Shown: positions 10,765 to 21,057 of the stretch, in pieces
Numbering within the stretch: position 1 is the stretch's first letter
How the letters are laid out: the number at the start of each line of letters is the position of its first letter
NCBI GenBank assembly: GCA_018398815.1
Contig: CM031607.1
Coordinates: 82,841,301-82,905,300 of the forward strand
Length of the DNA stretch: 64,000 nucleotides
Source: Conus ventricosus
Taxonomy: Eukaryota > Mollusca > Gastropoda > Neogastropoda > Conidae
Reading direction: 5' to 3'
The notes under the pieces: model-generated
Database searches by the model: none
The model's input: the letters and a program-made list of their open reading frames with translations, nothing else
Told to the model about the DNA's origin: nothing
Made by a program: the position numbers and the translations under genes

Positions 10765-11921
10765 TGTCACACTGTCACTCTTGCATACCCGCATTCATGA
10801 CAGCATTTACTCCATACGCCCCACGCAATCTTTCCAAACAACCAAAAGGCGCACTACCGAATGTTTTTCTTCTCCCCCCTCCTTCAGGGAAAACAATTTA
10901 CTAAATCATCAACCACTTGTAAACAGAGTTTACAACTGTATCTCTCTCCACACTGAGAGACAAATAAATCTGCACACATGTATCTCTCCTCACACCGAGA
11001 GACAAATCAATCTTCACACATGTATCTCTCCTCACACCGAGAGATAAAATAACCTAGTTCCGCTTCTATAAAGCTATGGCCTTCACATTCCGTTATCCAA
11101 AAAATCCGAACCAGGAGAATACATAACTCCCGTAATCACTGAGGACCTGCCTGCCTCAAGTAAAAAGCTTCCCTGCTTTCTCAATTCCCTGTCTCTCTCT
11201 CTGAGACAATATACTGCCCCCTCGAACTCTCTTGTCCTGGAGATACGAGTCTCGTCTTCTCTTCCGCGACTTCCTCTGTCTCTTGCGAAATGACGAGCTT
11301 CAACTCCTCTCCCTGGAGTTGGTACTGGCTGGGGCTGAACTACCGGGATGTTCCCCACACCATGGCCATCTTCAACCACCTCACGGGGCGAAAGATGAAG
11401 GGTGAAGGGCGAAGGGTAAAGGGTGAAGGGTGAAGGGCTGAAACACGAATAAGGTTCGTGTAAGTAACCTGCTTCTCAATTCAACATATGAATTCTTTCT
11501 TTCTCTTTTCTTTAAGTTATCCCCCTGTAGCTTTCCCCCACTATCTATCACTCACCTGGTAATGACTGGTCAGCAAAGAGGACCACCGTCCTGACAGGTT
11601 CGAGTCTCTAGGCCATCTGCTGGGTTAAAACTGACTCTTTCCCCCTTCTCCTAGTGAGTGCATACTCAGTGTTCAAAACACATGACCAGCACCTTACCTT
11701 ACCAGCCCTTGTAAAACTATCACTCAGTGGTCACTTTCACCCAATGACCACATTCGTTTCTTGAATGAGTCATACTCACAATTATTTTGGGGACGCCCGC
11801 TACACTAGTCAAGCCATATGAATATTCTTCCCTTTTGTTGTGGCATGGGGAAATGATTCATATCACTAACTACATGTGATGGAGCGTCACATGCCTTGAT
11901 GTGAGGCTACGTCACATGACA
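10765..11921 (-). repeat. 5' LTR of LTR retrotransposon copy 1
   Basis: Partner of the repeat at 3427-4580, in the same orientation, differing by scattered substitutions and one-base indels. It ends CACATGACA at 11921, immediately followed by GCCCA, the right copy of the target duplication. Since the element reads on the minus strand, this is the promoter-side LTR. Confidence 0.92.
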
Positions 11922-12772
11922 GCCCAGATTTCCTTAAACATGATGAAAGCTGCTCGCGCCTTGCCTATCCTGGCCATGATGTCTCGGTCGGTGCCCCCCC
12001 CCCCCTCCCCCCCATGCTTGTCAACTACGCTTCCCAAGTAGACAAAGGAATCTACTTCCCTGATGGGCTTGCCTCCGACTGTGACTGGGCTGCTGCCTGT
12101 GGTGTTGATCTTCATCAGCTCGGTCTTCTTCTTGTTTATTTGAGTCCTGTTCCTGCTAATGTTGTCTCAAGGTGGTGGTCTTGTCCTGCATTTGTGTGTG
12201 ACTGTGGGAGATGAGTGCCAGGTAGTCAGCAAAGTGCCAGGTCGTCAGCAAAGTCAAGGTCATCTAGTTGCGTCCAGAGTGTCCATTGTATCCCATTGTT
12301 CCTGCCTGTTGTTGTGGTCTTCATGATACAGTCGATGACCAGGAGGAAGAGGAAAGAGGACAACAGACATCGCTGGCGCACTCCTGTCTTCACCTCAAAA
12401 CCGTCTGACAACTGGCCTGCATGAGCCACCCTGCAGTTCATATCCTGATAGGTACACCGGATGAGAGATGATCTCTGGTATTCCATAGTGTCTTAGCAGC
12501 TTCCATAATCTCTCTCTATCAAGACTGTCAAAGGCCTTTTCATAGTCGATGAAGTTGATGTAAAGGGGAGAGTTCCACTCCAAGGACTGTTCGATGATGA
12601 TACTGAGGCTGGCGATCTGGTCAGCACAGGATCTGTTTCACCAGAAAGCCGCCTGCTGGTCTCGGAGCTTTGGGTCAACTGCATCCTTCATCCTCTCCAA
12701 TAACACTCTGTTTAGAACCTTGCCTGGCACTGACAGAAGCATGATCTCTCTACAGTTACTACAGTTGGTAAG
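11922..12772 (-). pseudogene. RTE-type reverse transcriptase, upstream fragment
   Basis: Reading down from 12772 on the minus strand: L-S-V-P-G-K-V-L-N-R-V-L (about 12735-12700), R-D-Q-Q-A-A-F-W (about 12655), N-F-I-D-Y-E-K-A-F-D-S-L-D-R (12570-12520, motif A), F-E-V-K-T-G-V-R-Q (about 12400), F-L-F-L-L-V-I-D (about 12340) and L-D-F-A-D-D-L-A-L (about 12265-12230, catalytic). Downstream come Y-L-G-S-V-V-D-K and G-K-A-R-A-A-F-I-M-F-K (about 12040-11935). These match endonuclease-reverse transcriptases of RTE-type elements. The reading frame is broken several times. The LTR element interrupts it at 11921, and 12773 upstream is unrelated sequence. Confidence 0.85.
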
Positions 12773-13668
12773 TGTCACGGACAAAAAAAGAAAAACCGAA
12801 GTCGTGGTCAGTCACCAGCCAGTTTAATTGGACATAAGTCCAAACTCAAATATCCTGGTTGCCAGGCAGACGACTTAAGGTGTCGCGTCAGCCAATTAGG
12901 CATAGCGGAGAGGCTCCACGGAGACAGCACTGTCCGGCAGACGGACTGAGTAGCTTGGCCGACGTCTCGATAGGTCTGGCCAGACGGGTCTCGGCGCCTG
13001 GGTCAGACTGATCCGGCCAATTTGCAGGACCAGCGCCCACAAGTTAAGTCGGACGTCGCCGGCTAAAGTAGGAAGGGGGAAGGTATTGTGTGGTGGGGGT
13101 GAAATCAAGCTAATTAATTAAATGACCCATTGACCACCACAGAGAGCAAGGCCCGGGGATGTGACTTTCATGATTTGCATATCCAATGGAATGAGAGGGA
13201 GGTAACCTCAGTAGAAGGTGGGAAAAAGTCTGACCAATGGTACTCACCCTTTGACACGTACAAACAGGATAAGAAGTGAGGAGAGAGGAAAAAGGAGAAC
13301 CAGGGAGGGGAACGAAAAAACAGAGAGAGAGGAAGAGGTTCTGGGTGTAGGCTCTGCACGAGAGAAAAGCAGAGAGATGAGAGGAGGAGTGAAGAGAACC
13401 GAATTGAAGCATTAGCACCAGATAGAGTCTGCAGAGGAAGGACTAAGGAGAGATGTTGAGAGGGAGAGTTGCTAACTGTTGAAGAGAAAAAAAAAAAAGA
13501 AAAAGAAAAGAAAAGCAACCATGTCCATTTGATAGAGCAGACTAGAAAAGAGAGAGAGAGAGTGCAATGCTTTTAATGCAGGAAGAAAGAAAGGAGAACA
13601 GATCGATGTCTGGTAGTCACTGTTCAATCTGAACCGGGTTCGACCTCATACCTGGCAGCGTCACTTTC
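12773..13668. other. Possible LTR-like insertion, unclassified
   Basis: The RTE-type coding sequence stops abruptly at about 12772, and the next base begins TGTCACGG, a plausible LTR start. The segment ends near 13660 at a TGGCAGCGTCACT string that resembles a primer binding site. No second LTR or coding domain is seen, so this is a tentative solo LTR or LTR plus truncated interior. Open frames here (for example around 13170-13520) are pyrimidine-rich and not convincing. Confidence 0.3.
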
Positions 13669-13770
13669 ATCAGCAGTCCAACCTGACCAATGCCAGCGGT
13701 CTAACCTGACCAGTGCCAGCAGTCCAACCTGACCAGTGCCAGCCAGCAGTCCAACCTGACCAGTGCCAGC
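13669..13770. repeat. 22-23-bp tandem repeat, about four units
   Basis: Units are variants of CAGCAGTCCAACCTGACCAG followed by TGC, with one unit lengthened by a CAGC duplication. Confidence 0.85.
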
Positions 13771-13882
13771 AGTTGTGTGTGCTTGTGAAAGTGACAGTGA
13801 AAAGAAACAAAGAAAAAAAAAAAAAAAAAGACAGTGATTCGTGAATAGTTTAAGATCACCTGGCCAGGTAAAGTAGAAAATC

Positions 13883-13913
<31 letters not shown>

Positions 13914-14234
13914 GATGATGACAATAATAATCTTATTTCCACGGGTAACAGATAATCAAACACATGCTTTTATCATTCTGCCCTTGCCCTGTTAAGGGAC
14001 TAAGCATGACTAGCGACTAAAACCTACAAAACGTAACAAACACACTTATCTTCACAACTACATTAAAAAGTTATATGATTGTTCCTCCATTAACATTGAG
14101 GCGTTTGATCAATTTAAAGTATAAAAATAAAATAACAAAATGATTCAAACAACAAACAGGAATAAAGAAATCGATTACAAAGAAGAAAAAAAACCCTCAT
14201 CACACACAGACAGGATAAGCGATCCTTCTGTTGT

Positions 14235-14236
<2 letters not shown>
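13771..14236. other. Non-coding, A- and T-runs
   Basis: Includes a T-run of about 29 bases around 13885-13913. I see no gene or recognisable element. Confidence 0.6.

Positions 14237-14287
<51 letters not shown>
14237..14287. repeat. (GA)n microsatellite
   Basis: About 25 uninterrupted GA dinucleotides. Confidence 0.97.
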
Positions 14288-14289
<2 letters not shown>

Positions 14290-14362
14290 ATATTCCCTTT
14301 GTGAAATAAAACATACAGCAAGTTGCGAAGGACGATAATAAGAAAGCGAGAGAGAGAGAACA

Positions 14363-14378
14363 GACAGACAGACAGACA

Positions 14379-14439
<61 letters not shown>

Positions 14440-14452
14440 GCACGCACACACA
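14363..14452. repeat. (GACA)n then (CA)n microsatellite
   Basis: Short ACAG tetranucleotide repeats pass into a long CA array with a few CGCA units near 14435-14448. It ends close to the assembly gap at 14491. Confidence 0.96.
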
Positions 14453-14490
14453 GTCTGCCAGAATTAGAAACAGAAGAGAAACTCCCAAAG

Positions 14491-14590
14491 NNNNNNNNNN
14501 NNNNNNNNNNNNNNNNNNNNNNNNNNNNNNNNNNNNNNNNNNNNNNNNNNNNNNNNNNNNNNNNNNNNNNNNNNNNNNNNNNNNNNNNNN
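14491..14590. other. Assembly gap of exactly 100 N
   Basis: Exactly 100 unknown bases between the CA microsatellite and the minisatellite. The round number marks a gap of unknown size, so the true repeat length here is not known. Confidence 0.99.
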
Positions 14591-16333
14591 AACCAACCGA
14601 CAGGTACTGTCTACTCATGTTGAAAACAGACAGGTACTGTCTACCGATGTTGAAAAACAGACAGGTACTGTCTACTGATGTTGAAAACAGACAGGTACTA
14701 CTGTCTACTGATGTTGAAAACAGACAGGTACTGCCTACTGATGTTGAAAACAGACAGGTACTGTCTACCGATGTTGAAAACAGACAGGTACTACTGTCTA
14801 CTGATGTTGAAAACAGACAGGTACTGTCTACTGATGTTGAAAACAGACAGGTACTGTCTACTGATGTTGAAAACAGACAGGTACTGTCTACTGATGTTGA
14901 AAACAGACAGGTACTGTCTACTGATGTTGAAAACAGACAGGTACGTCTACTGATGTTGAAAACAGACAGGTACTACTGTCTAACTGATGTTGAAAAACAG
15001 ACAGGTACTGTCTACTGATGTTGAAAACAGACAGGTACTACTGTCTACCGATGTTGAAAACAGACAGGTACTGTCTACCGATGTTGAAAACAGACAGGTA
15101 CTGTCTACTGATGTTTGAAAACGACAGGTACTGTCTACTGATGTTGAAAACAGACAGGTACTGCCTACTGATGTTGAAAACAGACAGGTACTACTGTCTA
15201 CTGATGTTGAAAACAGACAGGTACTACTGTCTACTGATGTTGAAAACAGACAGGTACTGTCCACTGATGTTGAAAACAGACAGGTACTGTCCACTGATAT
15301 TGAAAACAGACAGGTACTGTCTACTGATGTTGAAAACAGACAGGTACTGTCTACTGATGTTGAAAACAGACAGGTACTACTGTCTACTGATGTTGAAAAC
15401 AGACAGGTACTACTGTCTACTGATGTTGAAAACAGACAGGTACTACTGCCTACTGATATTGAAAACAGACAGGTACTGTCTACTGATGTTGAAAACAGAC
15501 AGGTACTGTCTACTGATGTTGAAAACAGACAGGTACTACTGTCTACTGATGTTGAAAACAGACAGGTACTGCCTACTGATGTTGAAAACAGACAGGTACT
15601 GCCTACTGATGTTGAAAACAGACAGGTACTACTGTCTACTGATGTTGAAAACAGACAGGTACTACTGCCTACTGATATTGAAAACAGACAGGTACTGCCT
15701 ACTGATGTTGAAAACAGACAGGTACTGTCTACTGATGTTGAAAACAGACAGGTACTACTGTCTACTGATGTTGAAAACAGACAGTTACTACTGCCTACTG
15801 ATATTGAAAACAGACAGGTACTGTCTACTGATGTTGAAAACAGACAGGTACTGTCTACTGATATTGAAAACAGACAGGTACTGTCTACTGATATTGAAAA
15901 CAGACAGGTACTACTGTCTGCTGATGTTGAAAACAGACAGGTACTGCCTACTGATGTTGAAAACAGACAGGTACTGTCTACTGATATTGAAAACAGACAG
16001 GTACTGTCTACTGATGTTGAAAACAGAACAGTTACTACTGTCTACTGATGTTGAAAACAGACAGGTACTGTCTACTGATGTTGAAAACAGACAGGTACTA
16101 CTGTCTACTGATGTTGAAAACAATACTACTGTCTACTGATGTTGAAAACAGACAGGTACTACTGTCTACTGATGTTGAAAACAGACAGGTACTGTCTACT
16201 GATGTTGAAAACAGACAGTACTGTCTACTGATGTTGAAAACAGACAGGTACTGTCTACTGATATTGAAAACAGACAGGTACTGTCTACTGATATTGAAAA
16301 CAGACAGGTACTGTCTACTGATGTTGAAAACGA
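14591..16333. repeat. 30/33-bp minisatellite, roughly 56 units
   Basis: The unit is GTTGAAAACAGACAGGTACT followed by GTCTACTGAT (30 bp). A 33-bp variant has TACTAC in place of TAC. Further variants are GCC for GTC, ATT for GTT and CCGATG for CTGATG. Most units are 30 or 33 bp, both multiples of three, which is why long open frames appear on both strands (for example 15018-16139). A few units with one-base indels (about 14940, 15115, 16025, 16120) break the frame. I treat it as a satellite, not a gene. Confidence 0.95.
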
Positions 16334-18045
16334 CTGTAAACACTGGTTCTTATTCCAGTGAAAAATAATGCACAACATTCATGAAGATGACAATGAATAG
16401 ATAAAAAGAACATACGTACACACGAATAACTACAGAAATCAATGTACGTGGTGTGTACAAGATATTTAAAGCCATTTCAAGGCCTGCGTATTTTTTTTAT
16501 GACAGACCAAGTGACATCGTGTTTGATACATGTGAATGCATTGAACCTTGTTCAGGGGGAAAAAAAAGCCATTTTATGTCACGTGTCCAATAGTGCCAAA
16601 TGAATACTCCGTCTCTGAAGTTGACTATGTTTTGTTTCTTAAAGTTTTAAAACTATGTTTTGTTTCTTAAAGTTTTAAAACTATGTTTTGTTTCTTAAAG
16701 TTTTAAAAGAAGAAGTTGGGGAGTAAAGAACAATTGCCTTCATTAGTGTTCAGTGCTACGTCCGTTTGCAGAGTAACCAAATGCCACTATATGTTCATTA
16801 CGAACACCAACAACTATTCAATACTGGCATGGACGAATAAACGCACGATGAACCCGAGCGAGTGCATCTGAAATTGTAGCCTTTCCATGTCATGTGTTGA
16901 TTCAGAAAGATTGTGTACGCATATCACGATGATTACACATCGTAGAAATTATGTGTCATGTTGTTTCATGTGATATTGTTGACATTTTGGTGTTTATATA
17001 TTATGGTATTTTCCTATCAATGGTTTAGATTTAACGGTGTGTAGGTGTTATCTAATGTATACTTGAACAGGAATATGATCAAGAGGCAACTTGATGGATA
17101 TGAGGTTTGTCAGTACTGCTGTAAAATTACCTCCCCTTCTCTATGTCCGAGGAAGTAATCGTCAGTATTCCTATGAATTACCGCCCCTTCGAGTATGTAA
17201 AAGATAATAAACATCTGTTCACTGGAAGATCCCACTGTTGATTTTTACAAATCCTCAGCTGACACAAAGCGTTTCTGGCAGATTCTCATAAAACCCAGGC
17301 TTACTTTGTTTCTTCTTTTTCCAAACTTTGGGTTGATTTCACATTTCTGAATGAAGAGCATCCACAACCCACGTTCACCTATAAGTCTTCTTCAGGAAGA
17401 CTAACAACACAGAGGTTAACAAATATGTTAGACGAACATGCCTATGGCTGAACAGAAAACGTAGTGAACCGTGTGTTTCCCCTGTTATTTTCCGTTTATA
17501 TGGAATTTACAATTCATTACTTTTTATTGCAACTCTCACTGTTTTGATGAAATTTGAATTCAAAACGATTCTTTTTCGGTGCGAAAGAAATCATCTAAAT
17601 GTGAATGTTTTAAATACAAAAGTATTGTGAGCGGACTTCCACGAAAACCCATGTCCCGTATCAAAAGTTATTGTTGATAATAAAGACTTTAAGAACGTAG
17701 GAGAATACAAAAAACTGGGCATGGTTTTAGGCAAGAAATTGTTATTGACCAAAATACTTACAACATACAGGGAAAAATATGAATTCAGCTCTTTTGCCTG
17801 CAGAAATCTCGATAGGCTTGGTCCTTCAACCTTTTTTACAAACGACTGTCACTGTTGTTTTGAACCCTTGCTCAGCATTTCATTGGTGTTCGGGTTTTGG
17901 GAAAATTCTGGGTGTGCGAAGCAAGCGAACTCTGAATGATTAGAAGATTGTGAGCAGTAAAGTGGTAATTGCAAAGCAAGTTGATTGCAAGAAGTGTATG
18001 AGAAGCGAGTTGTGGAAAGGCAAAGCAAACGGCGAGGGACGGTAG
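16334..18045. other. Unique-looking non-coding sequence
   Basis: About 1.7 kb with no supported gene. Short frames such as 17721-17939 have no recognisable domain. It holds the 28-bp triplication listed separately. Confidence 0.5.
16624..16707. repeat. Three exact tandem copies of a 28-bp unit
   Basis: ACTATGTTTTGTTTCTTAAA plus GTTTTAAA is repeated three times at 16624, 16652 and 16680 without a mismatch, which suggests recent slippage or duplication. Confidence 0.95.
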
Positions 18046-18180
18046 CCATGTTATAGCCAATCATAATCAATAATCATAATGAGACAATTTCTATAGCGCC
18101 CATCCTATGGACAGTAGCCATGTTTTAGCCAATCATAATCAATAATCATAATTAGGACAATTTCTATAGCGCCCATCCTA
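18046..18180. repeat. Tandem duplication of a roughly 72-bp unit
   Basis: The unit starts GTAGCCATGTT and holds AGCCAATCATAATCAATAAT and TTTCTATAGCGCCCATCC. Copies start near 18044 and 18116. The second half resembles the tail of invertebrate short interspersed repeats, but I cannot assign a family. Confidence 0.8.
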
Positions 18181-18221
18181 ACGTAGGCCCGGGGGCCTTT
18201 TACAAGTTTTAACAATTCAAC

Positions 18222-18445
18222 ATAAAACACACACACCACACACACACACACGCACAAAACGCACACACACACACACAATTCTGCGTTCACAAGTCATAAA
18301 ACACACACACCACACACGCACGCACGCCGCGCACAGCACACTTTCGCGCGTGCGCGCGCGCACCACCGCACACGCACACACACCACAGATACACACACAC
18401 AACACAAACACAACCACACACCACACACACACACACACACACCAC
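18222..18445. repeat. CA-rich microsatellite with a CG/CGCG core
   Basis: Alternating purine-pyrimidine sequence of CA, CACA-CACG and a GCGCGTGCGCGCGCG core near 18345-18362. Open frames on the minus strand here are repeat by-products. Confidence 0.9.
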
Positions 18446-18544
18446 TGGAACATAATGTTGCATACATAAAACACAGTATAATGACCGGGAACAGTCATTT
18501 GTACACGAGCAAAGGGCTAGTGACATGTAGTAATTTAGTAATAG

Positions 18545-18793
18545 TTTTAGGGGGTATCCTGCAACTGGCGTTTGAACAGATACGTTTTAATGCAGACTTG
18601 AAAGTCGGGAAGGAGGGGGCATGACGTAGATGGAAATGTAGTGAATTCCAGAGTTTGCGGCAGAAAATGAGAATCCCTCTAGAACTGGGGCTGCTTTCGG
18701 TTATATGAGGGAATTCGAAAAATTCGGTCATCAGGAAGAACGGAGGGGACGTGTAGGAAATATTTTTCGAAGCGATCAGAGAGATAGGTAGGA
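18545..18793 (-). pseudogene. C-terminal tail of a CR1/L2-like non-LTR reverse transcriptase
   Basis: Minus-strand frames give a T-Y-L-S-D-R-F-E-K-Y segment (about 18793-18765), then K-L-W-N-S-L-H-F-H-L-R, S-F-P-T-F-K-S-A-L-K (18660-18590). The spacing of L-W-N-S-L-x-x-x-L-R and F-K-x-x-L-K matches the C-terminal tail shared by CR1/L2/Rex-type non-LTR elements. The match stops at the left terminal repeat of virus-like element A (18796), which suggests that element inserted here. Confidence 0.6.
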
Positions 18794-18795
18794 GA

Positions 18796-19018
18796 GAATG
18801 TAAATAACGGGTTCACGACCACCCATGTGATTCTGCCCGAAAACCCCCATTTTCACATAAAAAATCACGTCCATCACATGTCAGTTTTGGCCAAATTAAC
18901 ACCTGTTTCTAAACAAAATTAACATGTCAAAACCTCTAAAAATCGACGTAATCAGCACATTGAAACGGGGTTTTCCGTGCAGATAACATGGCATCGTGAA
19001 CCGTATATTTACATTCTC
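18796..19018 (+). repeat. Left terminal repeat of element A, self-palindromic
   Basis: It begins GAATGTAAATAACGGGTTCA and ends ACCGTATATTTACATTC. Its two ends are imperfect reverse complements of each other (for example CACGACCACCCAT at the start and ATGGCATCGTG at the end), so it can fold into a long hairpin. Along its whole length it also matches the reverse complement of the repeats at 35039-35271 and 60699-60927, including TCACGTCCATCACATGTCAG and TTTTGGCCAAA. It is therefore a terminal inverted repeat as well as an internal inverted repeat. Confidence 0.85.
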
Positions 19019-20228
19019 CCGAGAACATAAAAATCAAAGGGTTTTATATGGGTTGACGTTCTAACCACCACTCGATATGGGTTGACAGTCTAACCGCCAG
19101 CTCGATTCTAATCAATAAGACTGCAACGAAAGTTTGTGTGCAGTGGAGCGAGCATGCAACACGAGACCTGCTGCCTGCAATACTGCATAATTATTATTTT
19201 GAGCTGTCACGTGTGCGCGTTAACCAATCGACAGTAGGTATGACGTCATTTCTGGCCCGGCGCTAACAAGCCCTCAGCTAGATCGGCCTTTGCTGCTGTG
19301 TCGTCGATGAGTGCGAACGCGTTTAACGAGAGCTTGCTTCGCTTCCAACTCCGGTCAAAGAGAGAGCCAGATTTGTTTTGGGAAACGAACAAACGAAAAC
19401 GTGAAATGACAGTAAGGTACTAGATGATTTTCTACGTAATTGTTTTGTAGAGGGAAAATTCATAATGAGCCGATTGATGAAGGTTCTTTTTTTGAAATTG
19501 CAAAAAAGCAGGCTGAAATTACGCCTGTTTTACTGAAGGCTGGTTCTGAGATCAAAGCCGAAAATCGTAAAACACAGCTTTTTATGAGAAAAGAAGGCTA
19601 ATTGTAAAATATATGCAAAGCGACGTTGGTTTTCGTGAGTTTGGCAAGCTGACTAAAGACTAGCCGACGAGGCCAGACATGCAGAAGGAGCAAGAAGAGC
19701 GCTGGTTATTGATCCAGGTTGTGTGACTGCTATCGACAGCAGGCTCCGGCCTAAAGGCTAAAAATACTCCAGAACTGTGTCACTTGCCCTCCGACGCCGC
19801 GTCCCAGAAAGGCCTCCACAGAACTAAAAATACTCCAGAACTGTGTCACTTGCCAATCGCCAGCCGCATCCTACAAAGGCCCTCAACAGGGCTAAAAATC
19901 AATACTGACTCAGCCTAAAAATACTCCAGAACTGTGTCACTTGCCAATCGCCACCGCATCCTACAAAGGCCCTCAACAGGGCCGAAAATAAATACTAAGG
20001 GGGGTAACTCCTGCACCCCACCCCCCGCTCTACACCCAATCCCACCCACACCCCCCCACCCACGCACGCACACCCCTGCAACCGCCCCCACCCCCCACAC
20101 ACGCCACCCCCCCCCGCCCCCCACACACACACACCACCCCCCCCCCCCCACGCACGCACACCCTGCAACCGCCCCACCCCACCCCACGCACACACATATA
20201 ACTTTTTCAGATTTTTGCACAAAAAAAG
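19019..20228. other. Non-coding leader of element A
   Basis: About 1.2 kb between the left terminal repeat and the first small gene, with no supported gene. It contains the tandem repeat 19757-19990 and a C/CA-rich stretch 19995-20200. Pro/His-rich and Gly-rich open frames on the two strands of the C-rich stretch are compositional artefacts. Confidence 0.6.
19757..19990. repeat. Three tandem units beginning CTAAAAATACTCCAGAACTG
   Basis: Units start near 19757, 19823 and 19914, each continuing TGTCACTTGCC and then a GC-rich part ending AAAGGCCCTCAACAGGGC in the last two. The GGCCCT...AGGGC ends can pair as a small hairpin. They lie between the left terminal repeat and the first gene of element A. 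Confidence 0.85.
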
Positions 20229-20280
20229 AGAAACTGTTTAAATTAATTTTTTAATTTATGATTTTAATCTGGTTTAAAAA
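20229..20280 (+). promoter_or_regulatory. Conserved AT-rich leader, first of three copies
   Basis: GAGAAACTG followed by TTAATTAATTTTTT-like sequence, TTTATGATTTTA and a TTTAAAAA just before the start codon. Near-identical leaders precede the next two paralogous genes (20619-20670 and 21008-21057). Conservation of leader plus gene points to a repeated expression cassette; promoter function is inferred. Confidence 0.5.
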
Positions 20281-20472
20281 ATGAAGGCCGAATTAGCTAC
20301 AGAGCTTATTAATATACTTTACGATTTGGATTGGGAGAGAGAAGCTGATAAAGATCAGTTAAAGAACAGGTTTGAAGAATTAATTACCGATCTCTTTAAT
20401 CGCATAGACATGCGAGAAAGTGTATTGGAAGCCATCAGTAAAATACAGATAATTGGCCCCAACCAGTTGTAA
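20281..20472 (+). CDS. Small tandem paralogue 1 (uncharacterised, likely truncated by frameshift)
   Basis: 63 residues, acidic and helical, with the pattern L-D-W-E-R-E-x-D and R-F-E-E-L-I-T-D-L-F and M-R-E-S shared with the next two genes. I do not recognise the family. After the stop, another frame continues to match the C-terminal half of paralogue 3 (S-P-E-G-V near 20535-20550), so the original protein was about 105 residues and a one- or two-base shift near 20465 has shortened it. The start is fixed by the conserved AT-rich leader just upstream. Confidence 0.7.
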   Translation: MKAELATELINILYDLDWEREADKDQLKNRFEELITDLFNRIDMRESVLEAISKIQIIGPNQL

Positions 20473-20670
20473 AATTGTTTCCTATTTTAGTTGATAATAT
20501 AGCTCCTGAAGATTTTTAATCTAACTGTTTCACTAGCCCCGAAGGAGTAAGCTATTCGCTTTAGTGAAGATCAGGTTTTACGATCAGAAAAGACTGTGAA
20601 TAACAGTTGAATTTACAAGAGAAACTGATTAATTAATTTTTTAAATTTATGATTTTATTTTGGGTTAAAA

Positions 20671-20883
20671 ATGAAGCCTGAAGTAGTTATTAGAGAGCTT
20701 ACTAATATACTTTACGAGTTAGATTGGAAGGCTGATAGAGAAGAGTTAAAGAGTAGGTTTGAAGAATCATTACTGAATTTTTTAAATCACATAAAAATAC
20801 GAGAAAGCGCGAAGCAGGCCCTCAGTGAAATACCAGATTCTTGGCCCCCACTGGCCAAAAAAGTTGTTGGCTATTTTACTTGA
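20671..20883 (+). CDS. Small tandem paralogue 2 (uncharacterised, likely truncated)
   Basis: 70 residues, sharing L-x-x-I-L-Y-E-L-D-W, R-E-E-L-K-S-R-F-E-E and I-R-E-S with its neighbours. The D-S-W-P segment near its end is shared with paralogue 3. The sequence after its stop (20884-20980) again resembles the paralogue 3 C-terminus in another frame. It was probably about 105 residues long before a frameshift. The unit length from leader to leader is about 390 bp. No function can be assigned. Confidence 0.7.
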   Translation: MKPEVVIRELTNILYELDWKADREELKSRFEESLLNFLNHIKIRESAKQALSEIPDSWPPLAKKVVGYFT

Positions 20884-21057
20884 TTATATGACTCATGAAG
20901 ATGTTTATCTGACTTTTTCTCACAGCCCTGAAGAAGTAACTATTTACTTTAATGAAGATTAGGTTTTTCGATTAGAAAAGACTATGAATAAGATCTGAAT
21001 TTTCAAGAGAAACTGATTAATTAATTTTTTACTTTTAAATTTATTTGCGTTTAAAAA

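Larger units (their letters stand above)
3427..11921 (-). mobile_element. LTR retrotransposon copy 1, Ty3/gypsy with integrase before RT (Gmr1-like order)
   Basis: Two directly repeated LTRs (3427-4580 and 10765-11921) begin TGTCAC and end in CA, and the insert is bounded by a 5-bp duplication GCCCA (3422-3426 and 11922-11926). On the minus strand the order is gag (9103-8121), zinc knuckle (about 7930-7885), protease (DTG near 7749), integrase (about 7241-6430), chromo/GPY-like linker (6233-5900), then RT start and RNase H end (about 5880-5460). Integrase upstream of RT is the Gmr1-type arrangement of Ty3/gypsy elements, not the usual gypsy order. The RT/RNase H core is internally deleted, so this copy is non-autonomous. 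It sits inside an RTE-type element. Confidence 0.9.

Noticed and set aside
14175..14618. Frames across the GA/CA microsatellites and the 100-N gap
   Set aside because: Low-complexity translation and unknown bases; no coding evidence.
15018..16139. 373-codon open frame in the minisatellite
   Set aside because: It exists only because unit lengths are multiples of three; open frames occur on both strands and there is no domain or start context.
14591..16333. CRISPR-like look of regular 30-33-bp repeats
   Set aside because: There are no unique spacers between repeats; units are head-to-tail, and the setting is a eukaryotic repeat region.
18217..18526. Cys/Val-rich ORFs resembling a cysteine-rich secreted peptide
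   Set aside because: They are translations of CA/CG dinucleotide repeats.
19915..20254. Pro/His-rich and Gly/Trp-rich ORFs
   Set aside because: They are the two strands of a C-rich low-complexity stretch.
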